Assembly: GCF_022539505.1 (NCBI RefSeq)
Contig: NC_061510.1
Span: 277,160,330-277,224,329, forward strand
Direction: 5' to 3'
Origin: Lolium rigidum
Taxonomy: Eukaryota; Streptophyta; Magnoliopsida; Poales; Poaceae
DNA: 64,000 nt
In this document: positions 57,413 through 64,000 of the stretch, piece by piece
Numbering within the stretch: the first letter of the stretch is position 1
How the letters are laid out: each line of letters starts with the position of its first letter
Program-made: the position numbers and the translations under genes
Notes under the pieces: model-generated
The model's input: the letters and a program-made list of their open reading frames with translations, nothing else
What the model was told of the DNA's origin: nothing
Databases searched by the model: none

Positions 57413-59789
57413 CCCATGTGTTTATTTTGCTACTGTTTTGTTGTGTTTTGGAAGTTGTTATTACTGTAGCAATCTCTCCTTATCTTTATTTTATTGCAAT
57501 GTTGTGCCAAGTGAAGTCTCTAATATAAAGTTGATACTAGATTTGGATTTCTGCGTAGAAACAGATTTCTTGCTGTCATGAATCTGGGTATGATTCTCTG
57601 TAGGTAACTCAGAAAAATCTGCCAATTTACGTGAGTGATCCTCAGATATGTACGAAACTTTCATTAGTTTTGAGTTTTCTGATTTGAGGAAGTACCTCTT
57701 TAAAATTCGTGTTTACTGGATGTTCTGTTTTGACAGATTCTGTCTCTATTTGTTGCATTGTCTCTTGTGGACTTTAAGTGAGGCTTTCTAGACGTGGAGA
57801 GCTGTAGCTAATGTTTTATTGAGTACTTGCAATGTGTCACTACAGGGCCAAGGTGGATTAAAGTTTTTTAAGTACTAACCCCTCTAATGAAGTTTATGAG
57901 AAGTTTGGTGTGAAGGAAGTTTTCAAGGGTCAAGAGAGGGGGATGATATATGATCAAGAAGAGTGAAAAGCCTAAGCTTGGGGATGCCCCCGTGGTTCAT
58001 CCCTGCATATTTCAAGAAGACTCAAGCGTCTAAGCTTGGGGATGCCCAAGGCATCCCCTTCTTCATCAACTTATCAGGTTCTTCTATTGAAACTATATTT
58101 TATTCGGTCACATCTTATGTGCTTTACTTGGAGCGTCTGTGTGCTTTTATTTTTGTTTATGTTTGAATAAATTCGGATCCTAGCAATCCTTGTTTGGGAG
58201 AGAGACACGCTCCGCTTTTTCATATGAACGCGTGTGTTCTTCGTTTTACTTTTAATGTTCAATGACAAAAGTTGGAAGCTATTGCATTTATTGCTATTTG
58301 GTTGGAAATAGAAAATGCCTCATATTGTCTTGAATAATTTGATACTTGGCATTTTTTTTGAGCTCCCAAGTAGATCATGATTAAGCTCTTGCATCATGTA
58401 GTTTAAACCTATTAGTGGAGAAATACCGTAGAGCTGGTTGAAACTGGTTTGCATGATTGGTCTCTCTAAGGTCTAAATATTTTCTGGTAAAAGTGTTTGA
58501 GCAACAAGGAAGACAGTGTAGAGTTTTATAATGCTTGCAATATGTTCTTATGTAAGTTTTGCTGTACCGGTTCATACTTGTGTTTGCTTCAAACAACCTT
58601 GCTAGCCCAAAGCCTTGTACCGAGAGGGAATGCTTCTCGTGCATCCAAAACCTTGAGCCAAAACCTATGCCATTTGTGTCCACCATATCTACCTACTATG
58701 TGGTATTTCCTGCCATTCCAAGTAAATACTTCATGTGCTACCTTTAAACCTTCAAAATGCTTCTCAATTTGTGTTGATGTTTTATAGCTCATGAGGAAAT
58801 ATGTGGTGTTTACCTTTCGATCTTGTCATTTACTCTTGACAGACTTTCATAATGGACTAGTGGCACATCCGCTTATCCAATAATTTTGCAAAAAGAGCTG
58901 GCAATGGGGTTCCCAGCCCCAATTAATCAACCTTCATTAATAATTCTCTTCACGTGTTTTGCCCTGATTCATCAGTAAGCAACTTAATTTTGCAAATAGA
59001 CACTCCTTCATGGTATGTGAATGTTGGAAGGCGCCCGAGTATTCGGTTAGCCATGGCTTGTGAAAGCAAAAGGTTGGGAGGAGTGTCAACCATAAATAAT
59101 GAAACTAAAATACATGTGTAAACAAAAGAGAAGAGGGATGATCTACCTTGCTGGTAGAGATAACGTCCTTCATGGGACCCGCTCTTGAAAGTCTGGTTGA
59201 CGAGGTAGTTAGAGTGCCCACTACCATTCGTTGACAACAACAAGCACCTCTTAAAAACTTTACTTTTATGCTCTCTATATGATTTCAAAACTTAAAAAGC
59301 TGTAGCACATGATTTAATCCCTGCTTCCTCTCGCGAAGGGCCTTTCTTTTACTTTACGTTGAGTCGGCTTTACCTACTTCCTTCCATCTTAGAAGCAAAC
59401 ACTTGTGTCAACTGTGCATTGATTCTTACATACTTGCTTATTTGCATTCATCATATTACTTTGTGTTGACCATTATCCATGAGATATACATGTTGAAAGT
59501 TGAAAGCAATTGCTGAAACTTAAATCTTCCTCTGTGTTGCTTCAATGCCTTTACTTTGAATTTATTGCTTTATGAGTTAACTCTTATGCGAGACTTTTGA
59601 TGCTTGTCTTCAAAGTACTATTCATGAAAAGTTTTGCTATATGATAGATCATTGCCTTGAGTCACTGAATTCATCTCATATGCTTTATAATAGTATGATC
59701 AAGATTATGTAAGTAGCATGTCACTACAGAAATTACTTTTTTTATCGTTTACCTACTCGAGGGCGAGCAGGAACTAAGCTTGGGGATGC
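57413..59789 (+). repeat. Element J non-coding 3' domain with polypurine tract
   Basis: It shares its start (GGGAGATAACCCATG), middle and end with elements A, D, E and F. Motif copies lie at 57974-57988 and 58032-58046 (hairpin 58038-58058), and the true polypurine tract at 59776-59789. A segment at about 58797-59320 is unrelated to the corresponding part of F. No gene is supported. Confidence 0.8.
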
Positions 59790-61321
59790 TGATACGTCTC
59801 CAACGTAACTATAATTTCTGATGTTCCATGCTTGTTTTATGACAATACTTACATGTTTTGCTTGCACTTTATAATGTTTTTATGCATTTTCCGGAACTAA
59901 CCTATTAACGAGATGCCGAAGTGCCAGTTGTTGTTTTCTGTTGTTTTTGGTTCCAGAAAGGCTGTTCGGGCAATATTCTCGGAATTCGACGAAACGAAGA
60001 CCCAGCATCTTATTTTTCCCGGAACCTTCCAGAAAGTCAAAGGGGGACCAGAGGGGAGCCCTGGGGGCCCCACACGTGTGGCCGGCGCGGCCCAGGAGGG
60101 GGGCGCGCCGCCCTAGTGTGAGGTGGCCCCGTGGCCCTTCCGACTCCGACTCTTCGCCTATTTAAGCCCTGGAGACCTAAATCTTCGATACCAATTGACG
60201 AAACTCCAGAAAGACTCCAGGGGCGCCGCCACCATCGCGAAACTCCAATTCAGGGGACAGAAGTCTCTGTTCCGGCACCCTGCCGGACGGGGAAGTGCCC
60301 CGGAAGCCATCTCCATCAACGCCACCGCCTCCATCATGCTCCGTGAGTAGTTCCCCCATGGACTACGGGTTCTAGCTGTAGCTAGTTGGTATTCTCTCCC
60401 CTATGTACTTCAATACAATGATCTCATGAGCTGCCTTACATGATTGAGATTCATCCGATGTAATCGGTGTTGTGTTTGTCGGGATCCGATGGATTGTTAC
60501 ATTATGATTGTCTATCTACAAAGTTTGTGAAGTTATTGTTGCTGCAATCTTGTTATGCTTAATGCTTGTCACTAGGGCCCGAGTGGCATGATCTTAGATT
60601 TAAGCTCTATAATTATTGCTTAGATTGTATCTACAAGTTGTATGCACATGTCTATGTCCGGAACCAAAGGCCCCAAAGTGACAGAAATTGGGACAACTGG
60701 AGGGGAAGGCTTAGATATGAGGATCACATGTTTTCACGGAGTGTTAATGCTTTGCTCCGATGCTCTATTAAAAGGAGTGCCTTAATTTCCAGTAGATTCC
60801 CTAGAGGCCCGTCTGCCACCGGCTGGTAGGACAAAAGATGTTTTACAAGTTTCTCATTGCGAGCACGTATGACTATATATGGAAAACATGCCTACATGAT
60901 TAATAATCTTGATGTTCTTTCTTAATGCTATTTCAATCCTATCAATTGCCCAACTGTAATTTGTTCACCCAACACTTGTTATTGGAGAGTTACCACTAGT
61001 GTAGATAGCCGGGAACCCCGGTCCATCTCTCATCATCATATACTCGTTCCTATATGACATTGGAAGTAGTATCAACTATTTTCCGGTGCCATTGCTCTCA
61101 TATTACTGCTATCGTTGTTGTGTTACTGTTACTATCTGCTCTCATATTACTTGTTGCTTTCGCATCACCCTCGTTACTAGTGCTTTTGCAGGTGCAGCTG
61201 AATTGACGACTCAGTTGTTAAGGCTTATAAGTATTCTTTACCTCCCCTTGTGTCGAATCAATAAATTTGGGTTTTACTTCCCTCGAAGACTGTTGCGATC
61301 CCCTATACTTGTGGGTTATCA
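59790..61321 (+). repeat. Element J 3' LTR
   Basis: 1532 bp, TGATACGTCTCCAACGTAAC to CTTGTGGGTTATCA. The U3 half resembles solo LTR C. The first 20 bases match the LTR starts of F and K, but the second arm of the terminal inverted repeat is altered. Confidence 0.9.
60158..60166 (+). promoter_or_regulatory. Candidate TATA box in the element J LTR
   Basis: CTATTTAAG follows a GC-rich stretch and precedes a region rich in CCACCATCGCG, the expected place for the U3/R border. It is homologous in position to CTACAAATAG in F and CTACTTAAAG in K. Confidence 0.45.
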
Positions 61322-61752
61322 GCGCGGCGGCGGCTCGTAGCTTCGATTTTGGGAGGCGCCGGTCCCCTGCGCACTCCAATTTTGGGCAGCGGGCGGCGAG
61401 CTTGGGTAGGATCGAGCGGAGTCATTTTGTCTCTAGCAATTAGGAGACACAGGATTAGCTGTACCTTTTCCTGTAACTGGCGCGGGACACAGTCAAAACA
61501 CAAGCCTATCAGTACGAATCAACATTTTTTAAGGATCACCTGTTGTGTTATCACTTCACGGACGAGCAACGCCATTAGACACGTGTCAATCATTGGATGC
61601 GTGCTCACGTACCCATGTGATCACCGAGCTTCATCCGATTTGGTGATTATGGTGATGAGAATAATAATGATAGCTATTTTGTTGAATTTGCTTCCACTAC
61701 AATTAATAAGAATGACTATACTTATGTGGGGAGTGATAATTATGCATGTGGC
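61322..61752 (+). other. Fragment between elements J and K, with remnant of a J-like ORF
   Basis: The first 300 bases show no recognisable feature. Bases 61640-61752 read in one frame as NNNDSYFVEFASTTINKNDY and onward, which resembles the C-terminal part of the element J ORF (DSYVVEFVHEATENYYERG). It is probably an older J-like element into which K inserted; GTGGC (61748-61752) would be the left target copy of K. Confidence 0.5.
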
Positions 61753-63353
61753 TGATACGTCTCCAACGTATCGATAATTTCTTATGTTCCATGCCACATT
61801 AATGATGATATCTACATGTTTTATACACATTATATGTCGTATTTATGCATTTTCCGGCACTAACCTATTAACGAGATGCCGAAGAGCCGATTCTTGTTTT
61901 CTCGCTGTTTTTGGTTTAGAAATCCTAGTAAGGAAATATTCTCGGAATTGGACGAAATCAACGCCCAGGGGCCTATTTTTGCACGAAGCTTCCAGAAGAC
62001 CGAGGGGGAAAGGAAGTGGGGCCACGAGGCGCCGACACCACAGGGCGGCGCGGCCTGGCCCTTGGCCGCGCGGCCCTATCGTGTGGGGCCCTCGTGTGGC
62101 CCCCCGCGTTGCCCTTCCGCCTACTTAAAGCCTTCGTCGCGAAACCCCCATTACCGAGAGCCACGATACGGAAAACCTTCCAGAGACGCCGCCGCCGCCA
62201 ATCCCATCTCGGGGGATTCAGGAGATCGCCTCCGGCACCCTGCCGGAGAGGGGAATCATCTCCCGGAGGACTCTTCACCGCCATGGTCGGCTCCGAAGTG
62301 ATGAGTGAGTAGTTCACCCCTGGACTATGGGTCCATAGCAGTAGCTAGATGTTTGTCTTCTCCTCATTGTGCTTCATTGTCGGATCTTGTGAGCTGCCTA
62401 ACATGATCAAGATCATCTATCTGTAATGCTATATGTTGTGTTTGTCGGGATCCGATGGATAGAGAATACTATGTTATGTTGATTATCAATCTATTACCTA
62501 TGTGTTTTTTATGATCTTGCATGATCTCCGTTATTAGTAGAGGCTCTGGCCAAGTTTTTGCTCTTAACTCCAAGAGGGAGTATTTATGCTCGATAGTGAG
62601 TTCATGCCTCCATTAAATCTGGGACAGAGTGATGAAAGTTCTAAGGTTGTGGATGTGCTTGTTGCCACTAGGGATAAAATATTGATGCTATGTCCGAGGA
62701 TGTAGTTATTGATTACATTACGCACCATACTTAATGCAATTGTCTCGTTGTTTGCAACTTAATACTCGGAAGGGGTTCGGATGATAACCTCGAAGGTGGA
62801 CTTTTTAGGCATAGATGCATGCTGGATAGCGGTCTATGTACTTTGTCGTAATGCCCAATTAAATCTCACTATACTCATCATATCATGTATGTGCATGGTC
62901 ATGTCCTCTCTATTTGTCAATTGCCCGACTGTAATTTGTTAACCCAACATGCTATTTATCTTATGGGAGAGACACCTCTAGTGAACTCTGGACCCCGGTC
63001 CTATTCTTTTACATTGAATACAATCTACTGCAATACTTGTTTTACTCGTTTTCTCGCAAACAATCATCATCCACACTATACATCTAATCCTTTGTTACAG
63101 CAAGCCGGTGAGATTGACAACCTCAACTGTTTCGTTGGGGCAAAGTACTTTGGTTGTGTTGTGCAGGTTCCACGTTGGCGGCGGAATCCCTGGTGTTGCG
63201 CCGCACTACATCCCGCCGCCATCAACCTTCAACGTGCTTCTTGGCTCCTCCTGGTTCGATAAACCTTGGTTTCTTTCCGAGGGAAAACTTGCCGCTGTAC
63301 GCATCACACCTTCCTCTTGGGGTTCCCAACGGACGCGTGCTGTACGCGTATCA
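61753..63353 (+). repeat. Element K 5' LTR
   Basis: 1601 bp, TGATACGTCTCCAACGTATC to TACGCGTATCA. The candidate TATA region CTACTTAAAG is near 62120-62130. It shares all blocks with the F LTR; its 3' end has a distinct CGTGCTGTACGCG sequence. Confidence 0.9.
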
Positions 63354-63364
63354 AGCATATTTTC

Positions 63365-63382
63365 TGGCGCCGTTGCCGGGGA
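63365..63382 (+). other. Element K primer binding site (tRNA-Asp)
   Basis: TGGCGCCGTTGCCGGGGA, an exact match, 11 bases after the LTR. Confidence 0.92.
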
Positions 63383-63439
63383 GATTAAGACACGCTGCAA
63401 GGGGAGTCTCCACAATCCAATCTCTTTACTTTGTTTTTG

Positions 63440-63655
63440 TCTTGCTTTATTTTATTTACTTTCTTGTTTGCTGCACTAAAACAAAACACAAAAAAATTAG
63501 TTGCTACTTTACTTTATTTACTACTTTGTTTGCTGCACTTAAACAAAACGCAAAAAAATTAGTTGCTAGTTTTACTGTATTTACTATTTTGTTCTCTATA
63601 TCAAAAACACACAAAAAATTAGTTACTTGCATTTACTTTATTTACCTCTTGTTTA
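63440..63655 (+). repeat. Leader tandem repeat of element K, three units
   Basis: Three imperfect units of about 70 bp, each with TTTATTTACT, TTGTTTGCTGCACT or TTGTTCTCTATATC, a CAAAACAC-type stretch and AAAATTAGTTGCTA. Elements A, D, F and I have two units at the same place. Confidence 0.75.
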
Positions 63656-63662
63656 TTTCATC

Positions 63663-64000
63663 ATGTTTCCTCCTAAGTACACTCTAAAAGACATACCGGT
63701 AGGACGTGGGTCTATCATTGGAAGAGATAATATAGAAGCATTTTTCACTCATGTTAGTAAAGTTGAAGATTTTGAAGATAGATCCTTGGCAAAAGTTATT
63801 CCTACTTATGAAGGTTCTACTGCCTCTTTAGTACGTATGTTGGAAACTAGGTTTGTTAATCTTAATCCTATAATTCAACATATGTTTCTTACACTCTCTG
63901 ATATGGAAAGGGGAGAAAAGAGAGATTTTGTTTTAGAAGTCCTTCTTAGAGAATTTGATGATATAGCTAAAGAAGCGAGAAAAGTTTTTATTAAGCATAA
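63663..64000 (+). CDS. Element K ORF of unknown type, 5' part
   Basis: It starts at ATG 63663 (MFPPKYTLKDIPVGRG) and stays open for 112 codons to the window end. It shows no similarity by eye to the gag of A/D/F, the gag of B or the ORF of J. Visible stretches are FFTHVSKVEDFEDRS, LVRMLETRFVNLNP and FVLEVLLREFDDIAKEARK; it looks helical and charged. The position after the primer site suggests it fills the gag slot. The function and the rest of the protein cannot be judged here. Confidence 0.65.
   Translation, partial: MFPPKYTLKDIPVGRGSIIGRDNIEAFFTHVSKVEDFEDRSLAKVIPTYEGSTASLVRMLETRFVNLNPIIQHMFLTLSDMERGEKRDFVLEVLLREFDDIAKEARKVFIKH

Larger units (their letters stand above)
55526..61321 (+). mobile_element. 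Element J: non-autonomous retrotransposon with an unusual ORF
   Basis: A plus-strand element with a truncated 5' LTR (about 55526-55727), tRNA-Asp primer site, T-rich repeat leader, an acidic ORF unlike gag, the same kind of non-coding 3' domain and polypurine tract as A/D/E/F, and a complete 3' LTR (59790-61321). No pol gene is present. Most of the 5' LTR is replaced by LTR L. Right target copy candidate GCGCG (61322-61326). Confidence 0.85.
61753..64000 (+). mobile_element. Element K: left part of an Athila-like retrotransposon
   Basis: A complete 5' LTR (61753-63353), tRNA-Asp primer site, repeated leader and the start of an ORF that runs off the window. The LTR is of the A/E/F type, but the ORF differs from the gag of those elements and from the J ORF. 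Confidence 0.88.

Overview
This 64 kb window looks like intergenic DNA from a large, repeat-rich Pooideae grass genome (a wheat, barley, rye or oat relative). The evidence is the repeat families: dense nests of Athila-lineage Gypsy LTR retrotransposons whose LTRs start TGATACGTC and whose primer sites match tRNA-Asp (I believe these are the Sabrina/WHAM/Sumana-like group, named from memory), plus CACTA, Helitron, PIF/Harbinger, Stowaway and a LARD-like element. I found no intact host gene, tRNA, rRNA or CRISPR array. Almost every base belongs to a mobile element, and most open frames are shadows of broken gag/pol genes.

Left nest (716-42168). The oldest readable element is B (+ strand; LTR starts at 716; gag, protease, RT, RNase H and the start of integrase between 11903 and 17097). 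B was interrupted by a complete non-autonomous element A (907-9073, minus, TSD ATCAA), a 1.4 kb CACTA element (9549-10936, TSD TCC), a solo LTR C (15407-16835, TSD GTCCC) and element D (from 17098, minus). D contains a 5.6 kb Helitron (21345-26964), which itself carries a PIF/Harbinger element (21454-23695, TSD TAA), a CACTA end, a Stowaway MITE and duplicated unidentified sequence. The second LTR of D is interrupted by element E (30455 onward), whose LTR holds a complete element F (31205-39265, plus, TSD ATGAA). E runs into a 100-N assembly gap (42169-42268).

Right nest (42269-64000). After the gap come the end of one LTR, a coding-free interior and a roughly 6.4 kb second LTR of a LARD-like element G (minus, primer site for initiator tRNA-Met). 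G sits in the gag of element I (LTR 52700-54298), which sits in a hairpin-rich LTR L (54299 to about 55525), which replaces most of the 5' LTR of element J (to 61321). A short fragment (61322-61752) and element K (61753 to the window end) follow.

A, D, E, F, I, J and K share LTR ends, and where the interior is visible they also share the tRNA-Asp primer site and a long non-coding 3' domain ending in AAGCTTGGGGATGC. They do not share coding cargo: A, D, F and I carry a gag plus protease-like frame and no visible RT or integrase, J carries an acidic frame I do not recognise, and K starts a third, different frame. B is the only element here with pol domains, so B-like elements are plausible helpers (inference). 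Nested elements E, D and B are never closed to the right of the gap, so the gap must hide or mis-join a substantial amount of sequence. Differences between sibling copies cluster at CTG/CAG trinucleotides, which suggests a systematic sequencing artefact and means some frameshifts here may not be real.
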